Positions 12,100-24,898 of a stretch of DNA of 64,000 nt are shown piece by piece; position 1 is the stretch's first letter; every line of letters starts with the position of its first letter. The DNA is taken from NCBI GenBank assembly GCA_036023115.1, contig JAYKKT010000059.1, positions 6,188,501 through 6,252,500 on the forward strand, given 5' to 3'. Source of the DNA: Brasenia schreberi (taxonomy: Eukaryota > Streptophyta > Magnoliopsida > Nymphaeales > Cabombaceae). A model generated the notes under the pieces. The model had not been told where the DNA came from. It saw only the letters and a program-made list of their open reading frames with translations, and searched no databases. The translations under genes were made by a program, and so were the position numbers.

Positions 12100-14060
12100 T
12101 CTTTTTTGATGCCTCGACTGTTGAATTGTCAATCACTAGTCTCAATGCATGGTTCGGCAACTCGAAACTGGCTGTCATTTGGAGATGATCGATGAACTGT
12201 TTACGTGCTAACTGCAGCTTAACAAGCAAAAATCATTGACCCAGTAATTACATTGTCGTGCTGCATGACTGGTATCTGCTACTCTTGTGGAATTTGTTTG
12301 GCTGTTTTGTGTGTGCGTGCGCTACTAGAGTGAGACTTTATCTAAATCTGCGCTTTCTTGATGAGGTCTTGATGTGTCTGGGTCCGGCATTCCATGTGGA
12401 GGATTTCCTACTGAAGTCATCGGTGAGATGAACATTATCTTGCATGTTTTCTCTTTGTTACTAAGACTTTATTTGAAAGCAGGCTTTCGGTTTTGAAACT
12501 CAGTTCCAAGATGTTACAAAAACGATTTTTAGGATACAGAATCGCAAACTAAAAGAAGCCTGTTTGGGATATTTCTACTTTTCATGTGGCTACCAAACAA
12601 GGTTGGTTTTCTGGTTTAACTGAAGCATGTCTATATATCAACATGCCCTACCGGTAGTACTACAGAATGATTGAACTGGTGCAGTAAACAATGGCCACCA
12701 AGACATCTGGTAATGTTCAGTCGAGCCATCTCTATAGTCAATGCTTTCTAATGGTCTGCTTCTGTGAAGTTCGTTTGGGCTGGACAGTGTGGGAGGGTCT
12801 GCTGTTGTGACGGTAACTATGGAATGCATAAGCAATAGGTATTTCTTTTTTCACCTGGGTAGATCACATCGTCCCGTAGGCCCAAAGTGAGGAACGTGTT
12901 TCTCATTGTGCTGTTGACTGTGCCTCATCGGCGGCGATGGCTTTCTGCTGCCCAAATTCATCCCCGCTCTTTTCAGGAGCACTGAGGACTCCTTCAGTGG
13001 AAGGTAAATGCAACAAGGTAAATCAATATCTCGATCACATGTATGGTGATCAAACTGAAACATCCATATGCAAACATATATAGGTGCCCGTTCTCTTTTT
13101 TTAACACATTTGTATTGCATGAGTTTATAGTTAAACTGTGTATGGTAGCATTTGATAGTTGAATTCTAACAAAAGATATGATCGAATATTGGTAGTTGAT
13201 GGCAAAAAATGGCTATTCAGTGGTTGAATATTCCGTAAGATAATATTGCATAATGACCTGCAAAATTCGGCATGGTAGCATTTGGCTATGGATATCATTT
13301 GAGAGTCATGGATGAATGTTGGCATTCGGCAATATTAGCAAAAAACAGCAGGAAATGCTAAATGTTGTTCAACCATGTCAAGTTAGTACTCTAATTCGAT
13401 TGAGATAAGCAAATGCCCCTCTTGACCTGCACAAGCAAGAGTTCTTATCTTTAGAAAAGGGTCCGTCCTGGTGTTGACGGCCCAATATTGATACTGATGA
13501 TTTGACAGCTAAGAGGCCTTTCACCGAATTATGCAACATTTTAACGGCTATCTGGGGAATGTAAGTGAATAAGCATGCACATGCGAATATAGCCAGCGGC
13601 TGTTTTGCGGTTTCTCTATCTTCTTTTGCAGAGGGGCCCTCTTTCTACGGTAAATGCCAATATTCATAACCCATGTTCCCAATATGAATATTAAAAAGAA
13701 GGATTAGCCGCTTAGTTTTTATTTTTCATCATTGAACTAAAGGATTAGCTGTTTTCCCGTTAAGTAGGCCACCACTATTGGGAATCCCAAAGGATCCTGT
13801 GACTAATCCAGCAGTAGCCAGGTCGCTCATTATTGGGGGCATTGCTCTCCCAGCACTGGTTTTCTCCATTCACAAGATTCGAACTTGGGACATTGATTAA
13901 GGGGAACAAGCGAGAACCAGTTGAACCAACCAAGAGTTGGTAAGGATTAGCTGTTTCGGATAGGTACTAAACTGCCACATTTGACCGTTCTTTCTTGTTC
14001 ATTGAAAATGAAAAGAGCGAATTCTGTCATTGGCGTGAACTAGTTGGTGTAGCTTCTCTT
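12100..14060. repeat. Segmental duplication, copy 1
   Basis: About 2 kb of non-repetitive DNA has a diverged co-linear partner at about 17090-19100. Matching landmarks in order include 'gttgaattgtcaat', 'ctactagagtgagact', 'gatcaaactgaaacat', 'gttgaattcta.caaaagatatgat' and 'agaggaccctctttct'-like text. Copies differ by many substitutions and small indels. Neither copy holds a convincing coding sequence. A tRNA-like 'gattcgaacttggg' at about 13880 in this copy could be a SINE B-box in reverse. Confidence 0.75.
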
Positions 14061-14275
14061 TTACAAACAAATAAGAAAGGATTCAAGCTCGCGTTTTACT
14101 AGGTTTTACTATGAATTATTTTATGACAGTAAAGTATGCATCTGTATTTTTTGATAAAGGGTAGAAATCATAAATGTTTACTGTAAAACATTTAATCCTC
14201 TGGTAGGAAATCATCTTATGCATTTTTTTCTTTTATAAAGGGTAGAAATTCTGTAACTTATGTTTCCCTAGACTC

Positions 14276-14285
14276 TCTCTCTCTC

Positions 14286-14363
<78 letters not shown>
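14276..14363. repeat. (CT)n(AT)n(AG)n self-complementary microsatellite
   Basis: A CT tract of about 50 bp, an AT tract of about 20 bp and an AG tract of about 17 bp are arranged so that the CT and AG arms can pair around the AT centre. It directly abuts the MITE that starts at 14364. Confidence 0.92.
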
Positions 14364-14364
<1 letters not shown>

Positions 14365-14596
14365 GTAGTGGTAAATGCTCATACTTCAATCCGAACTCAA
14401 ATCTATTCAAACATTTTCATCATTCAATTGACATCATCAATAATGAAGATTTAAATTAAAGTATTATATTTAATATTATATATTAAATATAAAATATAAA
14501 GTGATTTATCGCCTCAACCATTCATTTCGAAAATCAAACTATTGACATTATAAAATAGATTTGAGCATCAATGAGGTTTGAGCATTTACCACTACC
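14364..14596. mobile_element. AT-rich MITE with 18-bp perfect terminal inverted repeats
   Basis: The left end ggtagtggtaaatgctca (14364-14381) is the exact reverse complement of 14579-14596. The 233-bp element is AT-rich and non-coding. A further terminus, 'ggtaatggtaaatgctcaaa', lies 15 bp downstream (about 14610-14630), suggesting a second copy or an insertion next to a sister element. The flanks are simple repeats, so a TSD cannot be read and the superfamily is undecided. Confidence 0.85.
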
Positions 14597-14649
14597 TTTA
14601 TATATAGAGGTAATGGTAAATGCTCAAACCCCATTCATGCTCAAAGGAT

Positions 14650-15590
14650 GCCTTCTTGACTTTATATGATGCAGCCTAAGGGAACTATTGCGATTCCTAT
14701 GACAGATGGAAGCCAATGCTCACATGTATTGCTGAGAGGGCACATGTGAACCTTTTTGTTATGACACTACTCCTCTACTACAAACTTTAATATCATGAAA
14801 TAATGTAAGAATTTATTTCATAAAACTAGTCTAACATTTCACCTATAAATATAAGCCTAAGTTCCATAGGCTTGTAACCTTTGCTGTAAGCATGTTGTTG
14901 CCCATATGAAGCCCTTTAGATACTTATAGGATAGCATTATGCTATCCTAAAAGTACTATTATATTAAAAAAATAAGAGAAACTTTGAAATAAAGCCAGAA
15001 AATCAATGATACATGTCGTATAATAATTTATTGTTTCGATATATTGCAATAAATAATTATACCTAATTTCTTATTTAATTTCCACAACCACCTTTTTAAA
15101 TTCTTATTGATTTCTAAGCTGTGATATGTAAACCTGAAAACCGTCAAAACACTAAAGCAGTGCCGACATCGTACCCAAGGGCTGGTTAAAGGACAATTAA
15201 TGCTTGGACTCTAAAATGTGCACTCTGGTTCAATTGTAATGCTATATTAGTTGCAAAGCCTATGAACTACTTTGAAATGTTAGGTTGATGGAAAGGTCCA
15301 GCTAGTTCTTGAATTAGTTTAAAATTTAAATCATATATATTGATCCAAAATGCAAATTAAATGTAGATTCCTAGATTGATAGGCTTTCAAAATGTCTATT
15401 TGATGACTTTTGAAGAAAGGGGTTGTCAGTGTTACGGTGTTATTTCAAACCTTATGCTTATATACATGCCCTTAACTGTCACTATATAAGATAATAATTG
15501 TTTTTGTTAGTACCTATCCATATGTGAGAAAAAAATGGTTGTCATGCCATGTCCAAATTGTATGCCTATGTACAGGCCCTTGGTTGTTGT
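14650..15590. other. AT-rich spacer, nothing recognised
   Basis: No gene, terminal inverted repeat or retroelement domain could be identified. The stretch lies between the MITE cluster and the first hAT element, in the ~3 kb that separates the two copies of the segmental duplication. Confidence 0.5.
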
Positions 15591-15598
15591 TGTTGTAT

Positions 15599-16166
15599 TA
15601 AGGATGTTCATGAGGCGGGATGGGACCGAGGATCAAAGTCCCTGCCCTCATCTGCATTTTAGAACCTTGTCCTCATCCTCGTTTCCATCCCATGACGGGG
15701 ATCAAACCGTCCCCATCCTTGTGTTTCCATGGGTCCTGTGAAAATCTTATCGGGTTAAGAGAGATGCCCAAACATAGGTTGGAGCTCACTTTTATATATG
15801 AAATAAAACCTAATTTATGTAAAATGCATCTAAATTGTAACATATTATTACGGATGAAATGTGGAGAATGGTGATGAGTTCGCGAATTCAAAAAGAGGTA
15901 ACACTTTCTTTTATTTATTTTTTATTATAATTTATTTTATTTTTAAATGAGCCTAACCTTTTAGAATCAATTAGAGGAAGGGTTGGGGTCGGGGTCAGGG
16001 CCAGGGCCGGGTTCATGGGATGGAGACATGCTATTTACATCCTACTTCAATCCCATCATGTATTTTCTTGCTCTCCCATCCCCATCCCCGTTTTCACTCT
16101 CCAAATCTGCCCCGTTCAAGGTGGATCCCATGGGAGCAGGGGATCCCCTCCCCATGAACATCCCTA
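15599..16166. mobile_element. Non-autonomous hAT element with 8-bp TSD
   Basis: The 568-bp element begins 'taaggatgttcatg' and ends 'catgaacatcccta', giving terminal inverted repeats of the form TARGGATGTTCATG. It is flanked by a perfect 8-bp TSD, tgttgtat, at 15591-15598 and 16167-16174. Subterminal regions are rich in GGGGA/TCCCC motifs on both sides. TIR start and TSD length are diagnostic of the hAT superfamily. No transposase is encoded, so it would depend on a helper in trans. Confidence 0.92.
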
Positions 16167-16360
16167 TGTTGTATGAGATAAAAATTACTTTTGTTAATAT
16201 CTAATGATCATATCTCACTTCTGTATGTGACACCATTTCCTTTCACTCTTACAATGAAACTATTTCTTATGGGTCTAAATTGTTTATACCTAAAACCTTC
16301 AAGTGAAAGGACTATGCAAATTTTATACCCACTATGGGCATCCCAGATAATGTTGTGCAG

Positions 16361-16669
16361 TAGACATGGCCTATTTGGAACCGGCCTGGCGCTTCCACCG
16401 GGTCAGGAATTGGTCCAAACTGTAACTGGTCAAACTAGACGTAGAACTAGGGACTATTCAGTTCGGTTATGATTCCACCTGTAGAACCAAAATCGGCAGT
16501 TACAAAATTTTTAAGTTTTTCTTCATAATTTCAGTTTTGAATATTTTTTGGGGTTCCAGATGGTTTAGGACTCAAACCGGAACCAACCCAGTCCCAATTT
16601 GGTTCCAGATACCTAGAACCGGCAATTTGGAAACACAGGTTCTGGTTTACCTGGAGATAGCCATTTCTA
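16361..16669. mobile_element. Short non-autonomous hAT element (hAT MITE)
   Basis: The 309-bp element has ends 'tagacatggc' and 'gccatttcta' as imperfect terminal inverted repeats. The flanking 8-mers are ttgtgcag (16353-16360) and ctgtgtag (16670-16677), which differ at two positions and fit a decayed hAT TSD. The interior is rich in GGAACC/GGTTCC motifs. No coding capacity. Confidence 0.75.
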
Positions 16670-17089
16670 CTGTGTAGTATGTTCCCCAGGTAGCCTTCGG
16701 ATTTTATGTTGTCGAGCCACCAACATCTACCGGACTTGATGTGCTGCTCCAATATGAGAGAAATCATATGCATAGCTAAATATTTTAGTTGCGGTACTCC
16801 CAGGATCTCATGGTTGGATTCATTTTTATATACATAGGAACTAAAACCATACCTGATCGAACAAGAACAGTATCCAAACATTTCAATTAGTTGCAGTAAA
16901 TTTTATTGGTTTGTTGGACATGCTTTCCTAGTGAGACAAGCATATCAAAGTAGCTGTCACTCTACCAAAGTGTGATCGACTTCTAAAATCGCTTCCAAAT
17001 TTAGGTTTGTCTCCATATGTTTTTTTAACCTTAAACAAGGTAATGAGAAACTATTACTTGTTGTGTCATATGTTCTCTTTTTTCTTTTT

Positions 17090-19100
17090 TTGCCATCGCT
17101 GGTTGAATTGTCAATACTGGTCTCAGTTCATGGCACGAGAACTCTACTGGTTTTGTAATTTGCACGATAAATGAACAATTTACATGTTGTATTGCAATTT
17201 AACAAGCAATCATTAATGATCCACTAATTATGTTATTGTGTACCATGACTGGCCTTTGTTTAATTGTCTTTGGTACTCTTCGTGGCGTCTGTTTGGGCAT
17301 TCTTTTATACGCTACTAGAGTGAGACTATGGTGATGAGCCACTTGACGAGTCTGGATCCGGATATCCATGGAGGTTTTCCAACTGGTGAAGTCACCAGTG
17401 AAGATAACAGTAATCTTACATGTTTTGTCATGGTACTAAACTTTATCTGGAAGTAGGATTTCAGGTTCGAGACTCCTCGGTATGAATATGTTACTAAAAC
17501 AATGTTTTAGAACGATTGGAATTGCAAACTAAAGATATATGTTTAGGACATTCTACTTTCCATGTGGTATTGCCATTCAACGGAAACCATCTGGCTTCCG
17601 AACAAGATTTCCGGTGAACTTCAAGTACGTCTATGAATCAAGATGCCCTAGCAGTAGTAGTAGTACTACAGTCACTAAGCCGGTGTGGTGATAACGACCT
17701 TCACTTGATAAGTCTTGTTTTAATATAGAAAAGAAAGTAGCTACTAAGAACAAAGTGATGAAATGGACCGATTTTATCTAAAACATAGTTTGTGGAAATA
17801 TTTGAATAAATTTACATAAATACAGAAACTCTAACTGTATTCAGATTCAAAGCAATAGCAAAGGCCCTAAGCTGTTACTAGCTGATGTTTCAGTTGAGCC
17901 TTCTCTGAGTGCTTCCTCGTGGTCTGCTCATGTGAAGTTCATTCGGACTGGACCATGTAGATAAAATGAATTGGGCTCCCTCGAGCCTTAGTAACCATGG
18001 AAAGCATGCGCAAGCAATATACATTTCTTTCTTCACTTATGGTAAGCTGGGCTAATCTGACTGCCGTTAGGCCTACAAGGTACTGAAATTAGAAATTCGG
18101 GATGAATCTATGCTGCCAAAACTCATCACAAAACACTTGTTTACTGAAGACTGTTTCGAGGTCCCAACAACCTCAATATGGCAAATTGGCAATCGTGCAT
18201 CTTGATGACATGTATGGTGATCAAACTGAAACATGCATATATAAGTATATGGCTGAATGCAATCATTCAACATATTTGTGTCACGTGTTTATTGCCAAGA
18301 AGGGTATGTTGTAGCATTTGGTAGTTGAATTCTAGCAAAAGATATGATTGAACACTGGCAGTTGACCGTAAGAAAATGACTTCAGTGGTTGAATGTTCTT
18401 CCAGCATTGTTAACAACAGCAACACGAAATGTTCAACGTTGTCAAAACATATACAGTTAATGCTCCCATTCGATTGAGATTAAATTTGTCACAACCAAAG
18501 GCCCCTCTCTCTCTCTCCTTTTTTTTCGTACAATGGGAAGCCAAAGATGTATGCCCCCTGGTTATCGAACTCACGGCCTCCATTTGTGAGACAACCCCCC
18601 AGGCGAGCTACCTCTCGTTGTGCACCAAATACCTTAACCTGCACAAGATAGAGTTCTTATCTTCACAAGAAATCTGTGCTAGTATTGACGGTCCAATATT
18701 GATACTGATATTTGAGAGCTAAGAGACCTTTTAGTAAATTATACAAGCATGCTAAATGATGATATCTTAACAGCTATCTGAGGAATGCTAGTGATCAGGC
18801 ATACACTAACAAATAAAGTAGGCAGCTACTTTGGGCACTTTCAATATTCTTTTGCAGAGGACCCTCTTTCTAATGTAAATGTCGATACTCAATGTTCCCA
18901 ACCTGTATTATAAACAAGAATTAACAGTTTTCCTTTTACCATCCATCCTTAAGTGTAAAGGATTAGCTTTCTTTTTTGGGGGTGGGGTCGAGGGGAGTTT
19001 GGGGGATTACAAGGATTAATGTATTAAACTGCCACATTTGGGCGTTCTTTCTTTTTAAAAGAGAAGTGAAAAGAGTGAATTTCACTCATCAACATGAAAA
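17090..19100. repeat. Segmental duplication, copy 2
   Basis: Diverged co-linear partner of about 12100-14060. The offset between the copies is close to 5.0 kb throughout. It lacks some insertions seen in copy 1 and has its own tRNA-like 'ggttatcgaactcacggcc' at about 18560. No conserved reading frame is shared by both copies, so the unit looks non-coding. Confidence 0.75.
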
Positions 19101-19253
19101 ACTTGGTGCATTTGATTTGCTTACTTTTCAAAGCAAGGAAAGAGTCAACCTCATATTTTGCTAGGTTTCACTATGAATAGTTTTAGGACAGTAAAAGTTT
19201 GCATTTTCTATATTTTCATAAACATATCAGTTTTGTAACCTCTCTCTCTCTTC

Positions 19254-19428
19254 TTTTCCCATACTATATGGATTGGCTACATGGATTCTTTATTTCCTAA
19301 GCTCTATCATAATTTGTAGAATCCATGATAAATGTCTGACAAAGTTTTATGCTCGTTGTCAAAAGCCTAATGCAACCCTCCTCTTTTATCCAGGCTTGGG
19401 ACTAGCCATGCAAGCATGATCCCTTACA

Positions 19429-19433
<5 letters not shown>
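19254..19433 (-). mobile_element. Internally deleted RTE derivative (3' end fused to 5' end)
   Basis: Read on the minus strand, the element begins with the RTE 5' region (compare 42300-42441) and then jumps directly to the last ~55 bases of the RTE 3' end (compare 33890-33950). The whole body, including endonuclease and reverse transcriptase, is missing. The junction lies near 19307-19312 at a short 'tcata' microhomology. This ~180-bp form could be mobilised in trans by an RTE or be a simple deletion product. An AT microsatellite abuts its 5' end. Confidence 0.75.

Positions 19434-19487
<54 letters not shown>
19434..19487. repeat. (TA)n microsatellite
   Basis: About 54 bp of TA dinucleotide repeat lie directly at the 5' border of the deleted RTE derivative. 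Confidence 0.93.
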
Positions 19488-19489
<2 letters not shown>

Positions 19490-19490
<1 letters not shown>

Positions 19491-20267
19491 GAATTTCAAT
19501 TAGGTAAAGAAACAAATCCAACTCTTGAGATCGTAACACTATAATCTATACTAAACTAATATTATGTCGGCCAGCTCTTATTTAGAAAACATTTGGAAAC
19601 ATCAATCTTAAGACGGCATACTGTAAAACCAGTGCATACAAACTTCTAGCCTACTGTGCAAAGAAAAATTCCATACATGACATGATTTCTTGTGACGCAT
19701 GTTCGTATATGAGACAACCAAACACTAGAAAATGTCTCAAACAAGTGCGGCTAAACCTGATTCATTGACTCGGGACTCTTGTTTGACTGCATAACACTCA
19801 CACTTCCAAATATGAGCCAAAGGAAGAAGAATGATGAATGAATTTCCGTGTCTTTCTTTTCTAGAAAGACCTTCATTTCTTGTTGCTTGCACACGCATAC
19901 ATAGATGATCATTTCAGGTGGTCGACATGAGAGACCATAGTCCAAGGGAATGACTGATCACAATTACGAGCAGAAAACACACACTAAAGAAACTGGAAAT
20001 ATGAAACTCTTCGAACTGTTGGCATAGCGTGACATTCTTGGTAGCATAATTTGTCACATTGAATTTACAACAATGGTCAAGTAACAATGAGATTCAATGT
20101 ACTGTTCGAAACCAAATGGATTAAGCTACCAGAAGGTACATCCATAGAAAGAAAAAGTGAGGCCCAAAACATCATAATGGATGTCAGTAACAGCAGAAAT
20201 ACACTGATGTGCAGAGGATAAGAACTTGATCAAACTTGCCCAAGTTCATTAGTATCTCCCCGCTAAA
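19490..20267. other. Unassigned DNA left of copia A
   Basis: No gene is recognised. Before copia A inserted, this DNA was continuous with 31854 onward, so it is the original downstream flank of the minus-strand membrane-protein gene at 32219-33224. Part of it may be 3'UTR or terminator sequence of that gene. Confidence 0.5.
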
Positions 20268-20270
20268 TCA

Positions 20271-20369
20271 AATTATCCCATGATACCCATGATCACCGCA
20301 TGACTTTAATCAAATATGGACTTATAGTTCCATACAGATGAAATAACTCAGATAATGTGGCAGTCAATA
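20271..20369. repeat. ~100-bp duplication flanking copia A, left copy
   Basis: Bases 20268-20369 match 31752-31853 over 102 positions without gaps and with about five mismatches. The left copy ends exactly at the first base of the left LTR (20370). The right copy begins exactly where the right LTR ends. Three bases (tca) are ambiguous between LTR and duplication. Copia insertions normally duplicate 5 bp. Confidence 0.9.
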
Positions 20370-22937
20370 TGTTGAAAATTTTTATTGATAATCAACGAAC
20401 ATATTACATAATATGATTGGAGATAACCTCCCTATCTCAGGAAACAAGAATATGCAGTCTGCGGCAGCCGTACTGGCTGCTGTACCTTTTTCACACTAAA
20501 TCCTACAGCTTAAGTTGATATTTGAGAGGGCTTTATAACTTAAAAAGACTAATATGCTTTTATTTAAACATACTTAACAAACAAGAATTGATCTGAGATC
20601 CAGGATCCGATATTACCTCTCAACATTCCTCAAGTTGGTGAAAGACCTTCACTACACCCAACTTCCTTAGAGTCATTGTGAGGCTGCTTCTATTGACTGC
20701 TTTCATAAGGAAATCTGCCCTTTGATTCGTAGACTTAACATACACCAACTTGAACTCTTGACTTGCTACTTTTTCTATGATGAAATGACAATCAATCTTA
20801 ATATGCTTAGTCCTCTTATGATACACCAGATTTGATGTGATTTGTATTGTTGCCTTGCTGTGTCACAGTATAAGGAAATATGACATATCGCCTCCATTTC
20901 CATCTCACGTATTAACCACAACCCTTCACACATCACATGAGCAATTGCTCTATACTCACCTTAAGCATTAGATCAGACAACAAGAGATTGTTTTTTACTC
21001 GTCTATGAAACTATATTACCCCAAGTAAAGTAGTATATCTAGTAGTAGATTTACAGTCATAAGAGTCTCAGTCGAGTCTGCATCTGCATATACTTCAAGA
21101 TTAAGTTGTCTAGAATTAGAAGAAAGAAAACCAAACCCAAGAGTAGCTTTTAGATACCGCAATATACGATAAACAGCATCCATATGTGTTTTGGTTGGAG
21201 CATGCACGAATCAACTAACCATACCAACTGCCTAAGTAATGTTTGGACGAGTAATAGTCACATAAATCAACTTCTCAACCAATCTTTGATACTTGCCCAC
21301 GTCTCCATACTTTGTGTTATCATTAAGATGTAGCTTCTCATTTACTTTCATAGGAATATCACTTTTCTTACAATATATCATATTTGTATCCTTCAGTAAA
21401 TTCATAGTGTACTTCCTTTCAGTTAGAATATCCCTTTGCTAGAGTATAAAACTTTAATTCCCAAGAAACAGTGTAGTTTGAACAAGTCTTTTAAATCAAA
21501 AAGTTGATGTAGTTGTCCTTTGAGTAGTCTGCCCAAGATCATCTCCTATGACAATGATATCATCTACATAGACAATTACAATAGTTATTTTTTCCTTCTT
21601 AATAAATAAAGTATGATCATTTACATTCCTATGATATCCCAAACTGCTCACGTATTCACTAAATTTTTCAAAACAAGCTCTAGGAGATTATTTTAGACCA
21701 TAGATACATTTTCCTTTTGTTCCTTAGTATCAAATCCCGGAGGTAATTCCATATAAACCTCTTCATTAAGATTTTCACATAGAAAGATATTTTTATACAT
21801 CAAACTGCCACATATCCCAACCTTTGTGGACTGCAAGACTCAAAATAACTCTGATAGAAGTAAGTTTTGTCACTGGAGCAAATGTTTCATTATAGTCAAT
21901 TTCATATAACTAACTGTAGCTTTTAGCCACAAGTCTTGTTTTATATTGTTCGAGACTTCTATCATCATTATACTTCACCGTATAAACTTATTTGCCGCCC
22001 ATCGATTTTCTTCCAAAAGCTAAATCAACAATGGTTCAAGTGTTTATTTGTTAGAGCGTCTAATTAACATGCATAGCATCCGTCCACTAAGGCTTTTATT
22101 TGCTTCATCAAAATTTTTAGGCATAAGTATTCATAACAAAATTTTGATAGTTTGCAGAAGTGTTCATAAGAAACATACTAAGAGATAGGATAGAGAGTGC
22201 ATGTTCTTTTATCTGTCCGAAAAGCAATAGGTAGCTTAGAATCTTACTCTATGGAAAGCTGATGATTTTAATTTGAAGAGAGATCTTTGGTAACGTCAAC
22301 TTGATTTTGAGGCATTATTACATTCCTTTCTCCACGTCTCTATATTTTGATATCTTTAGGAGCAACTTAAACCCCATCTTTATCATCAAGATTTTATTCT
22401 AATTCAACATACTTATTGGAAGAACATTCATAGGTTTACTTAATGGATCCACAAGCTCTTTTTAGAGGAATAATAAGTAGACTAAAAAAAGGTGACGTCT
22501 AGAAACATAAGTTTTCCTATGAACTCAACCCTAGCATTTGTAACCCTTATGGGAATTGGAGTATCCAATGAATATATAGCTCTAGGATCAGGTTTATCCC
22601 TGATATATCGGCAAATATGGACATAACATTTACAACCAAAGATACGAAGGGTAGTTTGAAATGTTGTTGATTAAATAAATTGAGGTTGGGACAACTTAAT
22701 CCCAATAGAACTTAAGAGCATCACACCCGATAGTAGAATACGGGCTACTTCCAAGATGTGTCTATTTTTACTTTCAGTTACCCTACCCTATTTTGTTGAG
22801 GAGTATTTGAAATAGTTTGATGGATAATGCCATGAGTACAAAGATAGGCTTGTAATTAGCTAGAAAGGTACACCTCCCATTATCAGAACGAAGAGGATTG
22901 TAATTAGTTTAGGATAAGCTTACGAACAATTGAAAAG

Positions 22938-23920
22938 ATAGTATCGCATCGTATCATTTTTTAATACTAGAAATTTTTAAAAAATAAAAAATTCATAAAA
23001 TTCAAGAAAAATCACGATAATTCTAAACAATTCATAGAAATCATAAGTTGAGTAAATATTCATCAATCACCATTCAATTTTCAATATATAAAGAAGTACA
23101 TCCTTAGCAAAATTATAACTTTCATAATTGAAAAAATGAATTACATATTGTAATTAGAATCAACTAAATAATCTTCAACTTCTCCTCGTTCAAGATTATC
23201 ACCACCTTTAGCTTCAAAATCAAAATCATCATGATCAATGACTTTTGTTTTATAAATATGAAAGGCATTTATTATACCAGGAATTCTTGAATTCTTGGTA
23301 TCTTAGATCACACCATGAAGCATGTGTGAGAATATTTCCTAAATTCTTGGAGTAAGATGAGCACTGGGTTACTGAAAAATAACTTGTTGCATTTAAATGA
23401 TTGTAAGTACGATTCTACTAGCTGTAGCATAGTGATATTTGTCTGGCTTCATAACATTATCTATGTCAATGTTGTAAAGCTTATCTTTCAAGACCGTTAG
23501 ATTGTTTTAGTTCATATAAGCATTTCATGACCGACATATATGACCATTCTTGTAGTTACAAGAGGCATGATTTTCTTTTTTGTTAGCAGTTATGCCTTTA
23601 CCAATCTGTAATAGATAGTCTTCCTGTGCAAGTCACCAGTCATGCTTCTTTTGCAGAAAGAACTCAATTTTCCAATTTTGTTGTTGGCCAAAGTCTGTGT
23701 TTTGCCTCTATTTTCCTAATTTTGACTTGTTTCATATGTCGATCAATTGTATCATTATTTTTTATTTATCTAATAGAAAGGCACACAAAAAATTCAAAAA
23801 GAATCATGAAAATGCCTAAAAAATCAAAAGGTTTTTGAAAATTTCTAAACTAATAACAGATAGGGCATATCATCAGTATCGTATCATGGAGTCCTATGAT
23901 ACGTATAACACTGCTTATGC
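22938..23920. mobile_element. TIR element of the 'GTATCG' family nested in copia A
   Basis: About 1 kb of AT-rich DNA interrupts the integrase region of copia A: the copia homology stops near 22937 and resumes near 23920. Both ends carry repeated 'gtatcg'/'cgatac' motifs in opposite orientation, as does the element at 31426-31740. Exact borders are not certain, because the copia sequence around the insertion has also lost about 100 bases. There is no transposase. Confidence 0.55.
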
Positions 23921-24595
23921 CCACTAAGAGAAATGATAGAACTAGGACTCCAAACATTAGAATGAATCAATTTAAAAGGTTGTGACCTCCGAAACTCACT
24001 ACCAGGATAAGGGACCCGTTGGTGTTTAACCTTTTGATAAACATCACATTCAAAGGGTACATTATTGGACTACTAGGAATCACACAACTGATTTTGAACA
24101 TTGGTAGATGCCCCAAACATTTATGTCATAATCGGATCTCTGCTTCACTAGTGGTTATAGCTGAAGATGTGCCAAAAGGATAATTAGTCATGCAGTATGT
24201 ATAGCCCCCTTTTCAAGCTATTGTGACCAAAGACCTTTCTCGTATTTAAATCTTGAAAAACACAACCAGAAGGAAAGAATATGATTGAACAATTAAGATG
24301 TCTTGTTAAAGAGCTGACAAATAATAAGTTAACATAAAAGCTTAGGATATGAAATACATCAACTAAATGGGCTAATGAAGTTTGCACACTTCTCTTTCCT
24401 ATCATGCATGTCTAGCATCCATCTGCCAACCAAATGAGTTCCTTGTTATAGAGGACTTGATAATTGAATAAATATGTTTTATCTCTTACGATATGATCAG
24501 TTGCTCTAGAGTCTACCACCCAAATTCTCAATATAGAAGTAGTATAATTACCCAATGAATTATATGAATTATAAGCCATAGTGGCATGAGGTGTG

Positions 24596-24867
24596 TGTTA
24601 TAAATAAGATATTATTGAAGGAAAATAAGAGGAACTTACAAATATCAGCAGATTGGAGACGTTCCTCCAATCTGCCCCAAAACAGAGGATCATTGCATGT
24701 TCCTGGCAGTCGCCCAACCTCTTTCTCTCTTTCCTACTTAACATACTCTTAACCCTAATCACCCTATTTATAAGTACTATCTAACTTGAATGACTACTTT
24801 ACCCCTATACTTACATAAGTACTACTAAATAGACATAAGGAATCACTAAGACATATAACGAGTCAAC

Positions 24868-24898
<31 letters not shown>

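Noticed and set aside
13860..13930. tRNA gene suggested by 'gattcgaacttggg'
   Set aside because: Only a B-box-like motif is present; no A box or cloverleaf can be formed, so at most a SINE remnant.
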